From: Fuerstiella sp.
GTDB lineage: Bacteria > Planctomycetota > Planctomycetia > Planctomycetales > Planctomycetaceae
Assembly (NCBI GenBank): GCA_029247265.1
Contig: JAQWLN010000148.1
Span: 1-41,886, forward strand
Direction: 5' to 3'
DNA: 41,886 bases
The notes below the pieces were generated by a model. It did not search any database, was not told where the DNA came from, and worked only from the letters and a program-made list of their open reading frames with translations. Below are positions 34,556 to 41,886 of the stretch, piece after piece (within the stretch, counting starts at the first letter, position 1; each line of letters starts with the position of its first letter). A program made the position numbers and the translations under genes.

Positions 34556-35467
34556 ATGTTTTTGTTTCAGGATACTCCCGACGCACAGCAGCAGTTCGAA
34601 TCCGTCGCCGCCAAAGCCAGCAGGGACGTCAGCGAAGCGCTTCAGGGTCTGAAAGAAGGCGACATCCAAAAGGCCTGGCCACTTCTGCAGGGTTACGTCG
34701 TACCAGCCGTTGAGGTGTTGCTGCTGCTGATCGTTTCCTACATGGCGGCAAAGTTTATCTCACGAATCATCAGCGCTCCTGTGCAAAAACGTGTCGACGA
34801 AACTCTCGGCAGGTTCATTGGCAAAGTTGTGTACTACGCCATCATGATCAGCGTGCTGATTGCGGTGCTTGGTAAGTTCGGCTTCCAGGTCACAAGTTTC
34901 GCCGCGATTCTGGCTTCGGCCGGCTTTGCGATCGGCATGGCGTTTCAGGGCACGCTGGGTAATTTTTCCGCAGGAATCATGCTGCTGGTCTTCCGCCCGT
35001 TCAAGGTGGGCGACTTCATTAGCGCGGCCGGGATCAGAGCCACGGTCAACGAGATTGATCTGTTCACCACAACCCTGGACACAACCGACAATCGACGAAT
35101 CATCGTCCCCAATACGGCGATTGCTGCGGGGACGATTGAAAACGTCTCACACCATAAAGAACGTCGCGTTGAAGTTAAGGTCGGCTGCGACTACTCAGCC
35201 GATCTGCGAAAAACGCGAGAAGTCCTCAGTGCTGCGGCCGAGGCACTGAAGGGAAAAAAGATTGAAGGTGACGGACGAGGCTACCAGGTTGTCCTTGGCG
35301 ATCTGGGGGATTCCGCCGTCAATTGGACAGTACGTTTCTGGACCACGGCTGATGACTTCTGGGGCGTCAAAGAAGAATTAACGGAATCCGTGAAGAATCA
35401 CCTGGACGAAGCAGGGATCGGGATTCCGTACCCACAGATTGACGTGCACGTCAACAACGGCGCATGA
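34556..35467 (+). CDS. Small-conductance mechanosensitive channel (MscS family)
   Basis: A 303-residue MscS-type channel. A soluble N-terminal helix region is followed by TM1 (VPAVEVLLLLIVSYMAAKF), TM2 (VVYYAIMISVLIAVLG) and the pore-lining TM3 (SFAAILASAGFAIGMAFQGTLGNFSAGIMLLVFRPFKVGD), with the Gly/Ala packing pattern of MscS, and then the beta domain (IDLFTTTLDTTDNRRIIVPN) and C-terminal cytoplasmic vestibule. It would release solutes on osmotic downshock. Length matches E. coli MscS plus a short N-terminal extension. Confidence 0.92.
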   Translation: MFLFQDTPDAQQQFESVAAKASRDVSEALQGLKEGDIQKAWPLLQGYVVPAVEVLLLLIVSYMAAKFISRIISAPVQKRVDETLGRFIGKVVYYAIMISVLIAVLGKFGFQVTSFAAILASAGFAIGMAFQGTLGNFSAGIMLLVFRPFKVGDFISAAGIRATVNEIDLFTTTLDTTDNRRIIVPNTAIAAGTIENVSHHKERRVEVKVGCDYSADLRKTREVLSAAAEALKGKKIEGDGRGYQVVLGDLGDSAVNWTVRFWTTADDFWGVKEELTESVKNHLDEAGIGIPYPQIDVHVNNGA

Positions 35468-35602
35468 GTGGGATTGGTGTTCTTCCGGCTGTCGTCATGA
35501 TTACAGCGTATTACGCTGACTTGTGGCCGCGAAAGACGTTTTCCGTCCTGCTATGCGTGCTCCCCACGAGCCCGAGCGAGCCACGTGTTTTCGAAAACTG
35601 CT

Positions 35603-36691
35603 CTAGGACGTGACGTCCGGGCTGGGACGACTGGTTCCATTCAGCTGCGTGGGACGGCTGTTCTTCTGCAGCCATATCATCAGCACAATGCCAGAAACGA
35701 ACAGACCAATGCTCATCAGCTGAGAAAACGTGAGGCTCGTTCCCATGCGGCCTGGTTCATCGTCACGAATCACTTCCAGAGCGAATCGATTGATGGGATA
35801 TAGAATCCAGCCAAGTGATAACACGGCACCTTCAAACGGTCTACGTTTGAAGAACCACATCAAGAACCCGCCGAGCAGGAACGCAAGAACAGAACTGTAG
35901 ATCTGAGTCGGATGCAGGGCGATGGTGGCCGACATGTCCGGCGTCAGAAATTCTGCCCCGCGATGTGAGAGCTCATTGTAGGTCATACTGTCCGGTGGAA
36001 ACTGAACGGCCCACGGCAGCGTGCATGCTCCACCAAAACAGCATCCGTACAGAAAACAGCCGATTCGTCCGAAGCCCAGCCCAACAAACAAAGACGGCAT
36101 GATGACGTCTCCCAGTTGAAGCGGCCTGATTCCACGCCGACGACAGAACATCAACAGACCAATGACGCCTCCGATAACTCCGCCGTAAAAAACGATCCCA
36201 CCATCCCACAGCGCGATGGTGGCTTGAAGAGCCTCCGCTCCGCTTCTTCCGGGGAACACTCGGTGACCATTCTGCAACAGGTAGACGATTCGAGCACCAA
36301 TGATGCCGGGGATCATCAGCCACATGATGAGGTCCCAGATGACGTCCGGACTCAGGCCGACAGTTTTCGCACGTCGGCTGGCCAGCAGCGTTGCCGTCGA
36401 AAATCCGAAAAACAACATGAAACCATACCCGAAGACCGGAATTCCTGTCTGCACGATCGGCAGCCCCGTCACGGGAACGAGCGCGATCGCCGTTGGGATC
36501 GCGGCCCAGAAGAACAGCGAAGAATAAACCTGCGTCGCATCACGCGTGACCCACCAAAGCACGCAGAGGCTGGTGATCGCAATCATCAGCCACACTGCAA
36601 TCATCCAGCCGTACCCAACCAGCAATTCGTTGCCAACGGACTCAAGGTGCCAGAGCTGGTCAAAGACAATTCGAAGCAGAACTTTTCGCAT
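35603..36691 (-). CDS. lgt: Phosphatidylglycerol--prolipoprotein diacylglyceryl transferase
   Basis: A 362-residue inner-membrane enzyme that attaches diacylglycerol to the lipobox cysteine of prolipoproteins, such as the Wza-like protein in this window. Motifs include GGIVFYGGVIGGVIGLL, the Lgt signature GFGRIGCFLYGCCFGGACTLPWAV and the late HPTQIYSS. About seven transmembrane segments are visible. The frame is open to a GTG at 36766, but the ATG at 36691 (MRKVLLRIVFDQ) fits the family better. The two extra cysteines after GRIGCF are common in planctomycete Lgt. It ends in TAG. Confidence 0.93.
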   Translation of the reverse strand: MRKVLLRIVFDQLWHLESVGNELLVGYGWMIAVWLMIAITSLCVLWWVTRDATQVYSSLFFWAAIPTAIALVPVTGLPIVQTGIPVFGYGFMLFFGFSTATLLASRRAKTVGLSPDVIWDLIMWLMIPGIIGARIVYLLQNGHRVFPGRSGAEALQATIALWDGGIVFYGGVIGGVIGLLMFCRRRGIRPLQLGDVIMPSLFVGLGFGRIGCFLYGCCFGGACTLPWAVQFPPDSMTYNELSHRGAEFLTPDMSATIALHPTQIYSSVLAFLLGGFLMWFFKRRPFEGAVLSLGWILYPINRFALEVIRDDEPGRMGTSLTFSQLMSIGLFVSGIVLMIWLQKNSRPTQLNGTSRPSPDVTS

Positions 36692-36837
36692 GATGTATTG
36701 TCGCGGGATGACAGGTCGAAACGCGGGCCTTCCCAAATCAACAGAATTCGGTCGCCAACTCGTCACTCGGGCACCGCGACGACGTCAACGTGTCGATGGG
36801 GGCCGGGTCGAGCAGCAGTTTAGCGAATGGGGGCGAT

Positions 36838-37686
36838 TCAGCGAAATCGCAGTATCTGGTTGTCAATGAGCCGCGTTTTTCCAACGCGGGCGGCAATCAG
36901 AGCCACTGCTCGTTCCGACGTTTCGACAAGTGGCTCGAGTGTATCGCAGTCGGCGACAACCGAATAAACCAGGTCGACGCCGTTGACGCCCCCAATAAGT
37001 TGCTGCATCTGTCGAGAAATCGAATCGGGAGACTCAGATCCGGTTTCTGCAAGTTGTTGCGCCATCGACAAAGCGCGGAACAGGACCAGAGAGCGTTCCC
37101 GGTCAGCAGGTGACAGATAGCGGTTTCGGCTGCTCATCGCCAGGCCATCGTCTTCACGAACAATGGGGCAGGTGACGATTTCGAGGGCCCAGTTCAGATC
37201 ACTGACCATGCGTCGAATGACCAACTGCTGTTGGTAGTCTTTTTGACCAAAATACGCTCGGTGTGGCAGCGTAATATTGAACAGCTTGGCAACTACGGTG
37301 GTCACACCATCAAAATGACCGGGACGGTCACGCCCTTCCAGCTTCCGAGTCAGACCGGTCAGACTGACAATTGATTCCGCATCCGGAGGGAACATCTGAG
37401 CCGCATCCGGAGTGAACACCAGGTCCACTCCCGCGGCCTCACACCGTTGCAGGTCCTGCTCGAGTGTACGCGGATAACACTCAAAATCCTCATTGGGCCC
37501 AAACTGCATGGGATTCACGAAGATCGTGGTAACGACAAAGTCGCATTCTCTGCGCGCGGCCTCCATCAGACTGACATGGCCCACGTGCAGCGCGCCCATC
37601 GTTGGCACAACGCCAACGCGCCGACCGCCACATCGGTGGCTCTGTACGACGCTGCGAACTGCCGAGGGTAAGGCTTCAACCTGCAT
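36838..37686 (-). CDS. panC: Pantoate--beta-alanine ligase
   Basis: A 282-residue enzyme that joins pantoate and beta-alanine with ATP, the last step of pantothenate synthesis. Motifs: VGVVPTMGALHVGHVSLM (HIGH-like ATP site), FVNPMQFGPNEDF.CYPRTLEQDL, FGQKDYQQ and the KMSKS-like AMSSRNRYLSPADR. The ATG at 37686 (MQVEALPSAVR) is preferred; a TTG at 37695 is also in frame. It starts 10 bases after the DUF1571 stop, so the two are probably co-transcribed, and Lgt follows on the same strand. Confidence 0.95.
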   Translation of the reverse strand: MQVEALPSAVRSVVQSHRCGGRRVGVVPTMGALHVGHVSLMEAARRECDFVVTTIFVNPMQFGPNEDFECYPRTLEQDLQRCEAAGVDLVFTPDAAQMFPPDAESIVSLTGLTRKLEGRDRPGHFDGVTTVVAKLFNITLPHRAYFGQKDYQQQLVIRRMVSDLNWALEIVTCPIVREDDGLAMSSRNRYLSPADRERSLVLFRALSMAQQLAETGSESPDSISRQMQQLIGGVNGVDLVYSVVADCDTLEPLVETSERAVALIAARVGKTRLIDNQILRFR

Positions 37687-37695
37687 CGCGCCCAA

Positions 37696-38463
37696 CTAAA
37701 AAGCGTACTTTGTGTTCACCTGGTCGAAGTCAGCGTCGGTCAGCCGAACGTTCGTCCTGATGTCGCTGAAGGTATAGTCTTCGACAAGAGGTGATTTGGC
37801 GCCCGCTGTTTTGGGGAATCCGTATTGCTGAACTCGAACCGGCAGTCCCGTCGCGTCGTCCACCCACAGACGAGTTTTCTGGAAGCGAAACTGCCGTCGG
37901 GGCCTGGGGTGAGAACATTCAATCACGCGGCACGTCATTTTTCCCAATCGCGCGTCCTTATAGTACTTGACCTCGCTCTCGCCGAACTTTACTTCTTCCC
38001 GCCATTGCTCGATCACTGCTTTCACAAGGTTGCCAATGCCGGCCATCGTAATGGGATATCGGTTTTCACTCATGGCCGTGGATTCGGTCGGTACAAGCTC
38101 CATCGTGCCAACCACACTCAGAAACCCGGCTTCATGGGCGAGCAGGTTGCCTTTGTTCTGTCCTTCCACGTACAGGACTTCGCGACCTTCGTGCGGATTT
38201 TCGAAGTAAAGATAGACACTAAAGGGCTCATGCCGAATCTTGATCCTGGTTTTTTGCTTGATCAAACTTGTCCCGACGACCTCTTGTTTAAAGAAGACGG
38301 CTTCGTAACCGGGAATTGCCTCAATCTTATCCAGACACGATTCCGCGTACTGAATGGCAGGCTGTAGCGGATGATCCTTCTTGATGTCCTCCTCCGCCTG
38401 AACACTGCCCGCGAATAGCAAAATCAGCGTTATGAAGGTGGTGGAGTACTTAACACATTTCAT
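37696..38463 (-). CDS. DUF1571 secreted protein
   Basis: A 255-residue exported protein from the ATG at 38463, with GGAGA 9 bases upstream and a signal peptide (MKCVKYSTTFITLILLFAGSVQA). The body matches DUF1571: AIPGYEAVFFKQE, the FSVYLYFENPHEGREVLYVEG strand, CRVIECSHPRP, RLWVDDATGLPVRVQQYGFP and DYTFSDIRTNVRLTDADFD. This resembles LolA/LolB-like beta barrels used to carry lipids, but no function is established for the family. DUF1571 is most common in planctomycetes. The upstream extension of the frame to 38574 has no signal and is not used. Confidence 0.85.
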   Translation of the reverse strand: MKCVKYSTTFITLILLFAGSVQAEEDIKKDHPLQPAIQYAESCLDKIEAIPGYEAVFFKQEVVGTSLIKQKTRIKIRHEPFSVYLYFENPHEGREVLYVEGQNKGNLLAHEAGFLSVVGTMELVPTESTAMSENRYPITMAGIGNLVKAVIEQWREEVKFGESEVKYYKDARLGKMTCRVIECSHPRPRRQFRFQKTRLWVDDATGLPVRVQQYGFPKTAGAKSPLVEDYTFSDIRTNVRLTDADFDQVNTKYAF

Positions 38464-38766
38464 GATGGTTCTCCGATAAGCCGCGAGCGGCATGTGAGAT
38501 GTGGCACTGCAAACAGTTTTGGGAAGATCCACACACCGGTCGTAGCAATGAACATCCCCGGAATTGTCATGCATTTACGATTCTGCCGCGAGATGACAGC
38601 CGGCTTATTGCGGTGATTCGCTGGATTTTCAGCTCGACGACGGCGGCAGCAGTGCCGGATTATTATACGGCGAAACTGAGATTGTGGTGAAATCGACTTG
38701 TTTCTAGACTTCGGCAGAATCTGCTTCATTGGAGAAGGATCTCCCGAAATTGGTGTGGAAGTCGGA

Positions 38767-39366
38767 ATGGAATCTTCGCGCGGCGGACCGCTCACAACAT
38801 TTATCATGATGCTGCCACTGATCGTGGTACCGGCTTTGGCGATGTTTAGGCCGTCCGGCCCTGAGGGCAGCCTTCTCAGTTCGCTGCTTTCTGCCGGCTC
38901 CAACGATTCGTCGGTCGCCGATGCGCCAGACGATGGCGCTGACATTGATGGTTTCTCCGAAAGTGACTTTGAGGCAGAATTCGCCGAAATACTGGATTCG
39001 AGCAGCTCAACCACTGGTGACGATGATTCCATATTCACCGAGAATCCATCGTTTCCATCAGACTCCGGCGCGGACGAAACACCGTCAGTTGCGACTCCGC
39101 AGACCTTCCCACGGTCTGCCCCGGCTCCGGATTTGCCCGCTGACGCTGATCTTGAGACCCTGACCACTCAGCTTCGCATGCTTGGAGCCACTCGAACCCT
39201 ATGGTTTTCTCCTGGAGACAATTCGACATTTGGGTTCGTTGCATTCTTTCCCGCAGGTCAGGGAAGCGTTCGCTACCGATTTGAGGCGATCGCCGCCTCC
39301 AGAGTGGCGGCCGTACAAGCCGTGACACATCAGGCTCGCGAATGGAAGTCTTCGCAGGCCCCGTAG
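38767..39366 (+). CDS. Membrane-anchored acidic protein of unknown function
   Basis: From the ATG at 38767 (GGAAG just upstream) the product has 199 residues: a short polar N-terminus, one transmembrane helix (FIMMLPLIVVPALAMF), a long Ser/Asp/Glu-rich linker (about residues 35-125, disordered), and a small folded C-terminal domain (LTTQLRMLGATRTLWFSPGDNSTFGFVAFFP, VRYRFEAIAASRVAAVQAV). I do not recognise a named family. The C-terminal domain could dock a partner in the cytoplasm or periplasm. The frame extends to a TTG at 38698. It lies 130 bases before scpB on the same strand. Confidence 0.6.
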   Translation: MESSRGGPLTTFIMMLPLIVVPALAMFRPSGPEGSLLSSLLSAGSNDSSVADAPDDGADIDGFSESDFEAEFAEILDSSSSTTGDDDSIFTENPSFPSDSGADETPSVATPQTFPRSAPAPDLPADADLETLTTQLRMLGATRTLWFSPGDNSTFGFVAFFPAGQGSVRYRFEAIAASRVAAVQAVTHQAREWKSSQAP

Positions 39367-39495
39367 TCAGCAGAGTGTCAGATCCTGAAGATAATCCCCT
39401 GCGTCACGAGTCGACGTCCGGCCTCTCGGGGCAAACTTACACAGGGCGTCGCACACCGCCATCGGTCGTCCCCAATTTGATCCGTCTACGGCCTT

Positions 39496-40287
39496 ATGAC
39501 CACCCCCTTCACCACACAAACGAACCGTTTCCCGTTTGGCTCTGCCTCATGGGATCAACTGGGACATGATCACCGTTGCCGCTCCGGGCAACAACTTTAC
39601 ACGGTTGGTCTCTTCTCGGGACCTTTGTATGCGTTGAAGGACTCCATTGATGAGTCCGTCATGCTGGAGGACGGTCGACTGATTCGATCCAACCGTCTGG
39701 CGCGGCTGGAAGCCGCTCTGCTGATTTCGAGTGCAGCAGCGACCGCTCGGAAACTGGTGCAGCAGGCCGGACTGGTCGACACTCAGGAAGTTAATCAGCT
39801 GGTTGACCTTTTGAACCAGAGCTATGACCGGACCGATTCTGCATTTCGAGTTGAGCGAACAGCGACCGGATTTCTGCTGATGACCCGCCCTGCTCTGGTC
39901 AGTTGGCTGGACCGCCTGCATCAGAGACAGTCACAAATGCAGCTTTCTCAGCCGATGATGGAAACGCTGACGATCGTCGCATATCAGCAGCCCGTGACGC
40001 GAGCGAACGTAGAATCCATTCGTGGCGTACAGTCATCAGAAATGATTCGTCAACTGATTGACCGCGGGCTGGTTCAGGTTGGTGGCGAAGAAGATTCCCT
40101 GGGCAGGCCTTTTCTATACATCACGACACGACAGTTCCTGGACATGTTTGGCCTTGGTCGAGTTTCAGACCTGCCGGACTACGAAACGATCGGTCGCCGA
40201 AAGGAACCTGAACCCGAGGCTGAGGCTGTCAGCACCGACGATGACGGTGATGTGCCGGTTCCGGAGACGCAGGGTAGCGCTGGGTAA
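39496..40287 (+). CDS. scpB: Segregation and condensation protein B
   Basis: A ScpB protein, which forms the SMC-ScpA-ScpB complex that condenses and separates the chromosome. Two winged-helix domains are visible: RLEAALLISSAAATARKLVQQAG...FRVERTATGFLLMTRP, and MMETLTIVAYQQPVTRANVESIRGVQSSEMIRQLIDRGLVQVGGEEDSLGRPFLYITTRQFLDMFGL. An acidic tail (EPEPEAEAVSTDDDGD) follows. The start is uncertain: the first 55 residues from 39496 do not look conserved, and an ATG at 39661 would give 208 residues beginning just before the first domain. No clear Shine-Dalgarno sequence favours either. scpA is not in the window. Confidence 0.88.
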   Translation: MTTPFTTQTNRFPFGSASWDQLGHDHRCRSGQQLYTVGLFSGPLYALKDSIDESVMLEDGRLIRSNRLARLEAALLISSAAATARKLVQQAGLVDTQEVNQLVDLLNQSYDRTDSAFRVERTATGFLLMTRPALVSWLDRLHQRQSQMQLSQPMMETLTIVAYQQPVTRANVESIRGVQSSEMIRQLIDRGLVQVGGEEDSLGRPFLYITTRQFLDMFGLGRVSDLPDYETIGRRKEPEPEAEAVSTDDDGDVPVPETQGSAG

Positions 40288-40383
40288 AGCCATGGTCGCC
40301 CATGGAAGCGATGACGATGTTCGCAACGATTCGCAACTTCCACAGCGTTCACCGTCGCAAGCCAGAGCATGCGGCGGCGGTCG

Positions 40384-41082
40384 TCAGACCTGAGCGGTGT
40401 TTTTCGGCAGCCCGGCAAGTGGCCTGATCAGTTCGAGCAATTCGTTGTTGATGTCGCTGACGGAACGCAGTTCATCGTCGGAATTCAGACTTTCCACGAC
40501 CTGCCAGTCGTCCCGTTGCTCAGCAATACTCAGGTAACAGCGACGGACACGTTCCAGATATGGCAAATTGGATTCCTGAATATCAGCTTCGTCATCAGTA
40601 TAGTCACGTTCGCCTTTGCGGCTGACCAGTTCCCGGCTCCACCGGGAACTGATGTCAATTAGTATGTTCAGGTCCGGACGTGGCAGTCCGAACACAACGT
40701 GTTCAACGTGATCGATCCACGCAACCAGCTCTGACCGCTCCTGTCCATCCAGTTTCGCGGACTGATGAGCCAGGTTGGAGCCGGTGAACCGGTCAAGAAT
40801 GACAATGTCGTGATCATTAATCGCCTGCTGCAGAACCGATCGGGATTCGAAGCGGTCACCTGCATACAAGACGGACGCCAACTGAGGATGAACCTGCTCC
40901 AGCGAACCAAAACGACCATTCAGAAAATCCCCGATAGCGCCGCCGAAAGTGGTTTCTGCATATCTGGGAAACTGCAGAACCGTGGCCCTGACGCCGGCGG
41001 CAACAATACGTTCGACCAGTTGCTTCGCCTGCGTGCCCTTGCCTGAACCGTCAATGCCTTCAATGGCGATAAGTGTAGTCAT
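40384..41082 (-). CDS. tmk: Thymidylate kinase (dTMP kinase)
   Basis: A 232-residue nucleoside monophosphate kinase that phosphorylates dTMP to dTDP. Visible are the P-loop AIEGIDGSGKGTQAKQL (6-22), the dTMP-binding LQFPRY, GDRFESR, and the DR motif VILDRFTGSNLAHQSAK, then a lid region rich in Arg (SRWSRELVSRKGERDYTDD). Slightly longer than typical (205-215 residues). It converges with scpB. Upstream on the minus strand there is a TTGACA (about 41216-41221), but no matching -10 was found. Confidence 0.94.
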   Translation of the reverse strand: MTTLIAIEGIDGSGKGTQAKQLVERIVAAGVRATVLQFPRYAETTFGGAIGDFLNGRFGSLEQVHPQLASVLYAGDRFESRSVLQQAINDHDIVILDRFTGSNLAHQSAKLDGQERSELVAWIDHVEHVVFGLPRPDLNILIDISSRWSRELVSRKGERDYTDDEADIQESNLPYLERVRRCYLSIAEQRDDWQVVESLNSDDELRSVSDINNELLELIRPLAGLPKNTAQV

Positions 41083-41238
41083 ACTGCGAGCTGTTCGTTT
41101 CTAATATCTGTGGACCGCAGATTCGGCATTCTATTGATTCGGATCTACTGCCTGTTGAATCGCGGACCCGGCGAGCCACGTACGGTGGTATGCAAAAACA
41201 GCGACATCGTAACGCTGTCAAGCGAACGTAAAAATTCA

Positions 41239-41886
41239 CTAACCTGTCTGTCCAGTATCCACCAACTGAGCAGATGTCATACAACTCTCGATCTGCTCAG
41301 GCGGCACAACACGAGTGGACTGAACACCTTCACGATTCGCCCTCTGGGCGACACACGGAACGAACGTGCCGAGATCGGCTTCTGCTCCACGTACTTCCGT
41401 GGGGATGTACCATTGATCCGACCCCCGGACCCAACCTGAACGACCCTCACACGTTCGCTCGGCCAGCACAACCTGTTCAGCACCGGATTCTATACGACTG
41501 CGATAGAAATCCAGAGCAAGATCACGCTCCAGCTCGCCCAGCGCACGAACGCGGTCTTTAATGACGCTGCCGGGGACCTGCCCACTGAGGTTCGCCGCTG
41601 GCGTTCCATCACGACGACTGTAAGGGAAGACGTGAACTTTCATAAAACGCGCGCGGCGACACGTGTCCAGAGTTTCCTCGAACTCGGCGTCTGTCTCACC
41701 CGGAAATCCGACAATGACGTCGGTCGTAAATGCAGGGTCGTTGCCCAGCCGCTCGCGAATCTGCTCCAGACGTTCCAAAAAACGGCCAACTCGATATCGC
41801 CGTCGCATGCGCTGCAACACGGTGTCCGACCCACTCTGCAGCGCCGGGTGGAACTGAGGGCACAGGTGTTCGCAGTCGCCAGCCGC
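41239..41886 (-). CDS. Partial radical-SAM tRNA methylthiotransferase (MtaB/MiaB family), C-terminal part
   Basis: The frame runs to the window edge, so the N-terminal part with the iron-sulfur cysteines is outside. Present are CPQFHPALQSGSDTVLQRMRRRY, TTDVIVGFPGETDAEFEETLD, RFMKVHVFPYSRRDGTPAANL and the C-terminal TRAM-like segment (EQVVLAERTCEGRSGWVRGS). These fit the MiaB/MtaB family, which adds methylthio groups to adenosine 37 of tRNAs. The spacing and the CP.FH..LQSGSD pattern favour MtaB (t6A modification), but the N-terminus would be needed to decide. It is 156 bases upstream of tmk on the same strand and ends in TAG. Confidence 0.85.
   Translation of the reverse strand, partial: AAGDCEHLCPQFHPALQSGSDTVLQRMRRRYRVGRFLERLEQIRERLGNDPAFTTDVIVGFPGETDAEFEETLDTCRRARFMKVHVFPYSRRDGTPAANLSGQVPGSVIKDRVRALGELERDLALDFYRSRIESGAEQVVLAERTCEGRSGWVRGSDQWYIPTEVRGAEADLGTFVPCVAQRANREGVQSTRVVPPEQIESCMTSAQLVDTGQTG

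Noticed and set aside
35468..35602. Terminator between mscS and lgt
   Set aside because: Only short palindromes (such as GCGTATTACGC) without a T-tract.
41200..41225. Promoter for tmk from a TTGACA on the minus strand
   Set aside because: No acceptable -10 hexamer at 16-18 bases; left out as a feature.
1..41886. CRISPR array, tRNA/rRNA genes, insertion sequences, prophage or toxin-antitoxin genes
   Set aside because: I looked for regularly spaced repeats, cloverleaf-like segments, transposase or integrase motifs and small paired genes, and found none that I could support by eye. A covariance-model or HMM search would be needed to exclude small RNAs.

Overview
The window looks like chromosomal DNA of a planctomycete (Planctomycetota). 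The evidence is the gene content: three DUF1501 (Tat-exported, sulfatase-fold) genes, one of them broken; a PSCyt1/DUF1549/DUF1553 cytochrome protein; a DUF1571 protein; a SUMF1-type (formylglycine-generating-enzyme fold) protein; a Cys-type sulfatase and a sialate O-acetylesterase-like gene. No rRNA, tRNA, CRISPR array, insertion sequence or prophage was recognised.

Layout. (1) Bases 1-11016, almost all on the minus strand, form an exopolysaccharide locus. Reading in the direction of transcription it holds an SLBB export lipoprotein (Wza-like), a Wzz-BY-kinase (Wzc-like), an O-antigen ligase/polymerase fused to TPRs, an initiating sugar transferase, an SGNH hydrolase-like protein, a glycosyltransferase fragment, a Wzx-like flippase and an unknown gene cut by the window edge. 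A decayed SGNH hydrolase gene lies inside on the opposite strand. (2) Bases 11614-17497 hold carbohydrate/sulfate-ester genes (a sialate O-acetylesterase gene with an internal stop, a DUF1501 gene, a sulfatase) and a PilZ protein. (3) Bases 17597-23034 are an intact 2-oxoglutarate dehydrogenase operon (E1-E2-E3). (4) Bases 23485-26380 hold a MogA/MoaB-type gene, a hybrid histidine kinase without a sensor domain, and a small secreted Cys-rich protein with a clear terminator. (5) Bases 26416-32778 hold a broken SUMF1-LRR-DUF1501 chimera followed by an intact DUF1501 and PSCyt1/DUF1553 pair. (6) Bases 33030-41886 are mostly housekeeping: rpsR, a transglutaminase-like protein, MscS, lgt, panC, a DUF1571 protein, scpB, tmk and the 3' part of an mtaB/miaB-like gene.

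The most striking property is gene decay confined to surface-polysaccharide and sulfatase-type genes, while central metabolism is intact. Damage visible directly: a W-to-amber change at the end of an SGNH hydrolase; an amber codon 43 in a sialate O-acetylesterase gene; an N-terminal stub of a glycosyltransferase; and a SUMF1-DUF1501 fusion carrying a 5-base tandem-duplication frameshift, an amber codon and a one-base insertion that sits in, and perfects, an 11-bp hairpin. The last is a textbook-like signature of quasipalindrome-templated mutation. I do not see a clearly new defence or mobile system; the candidates for novelty are the hairpin-linked frameshift, the chimeric pseudogene and the repeat/hairpin elements.
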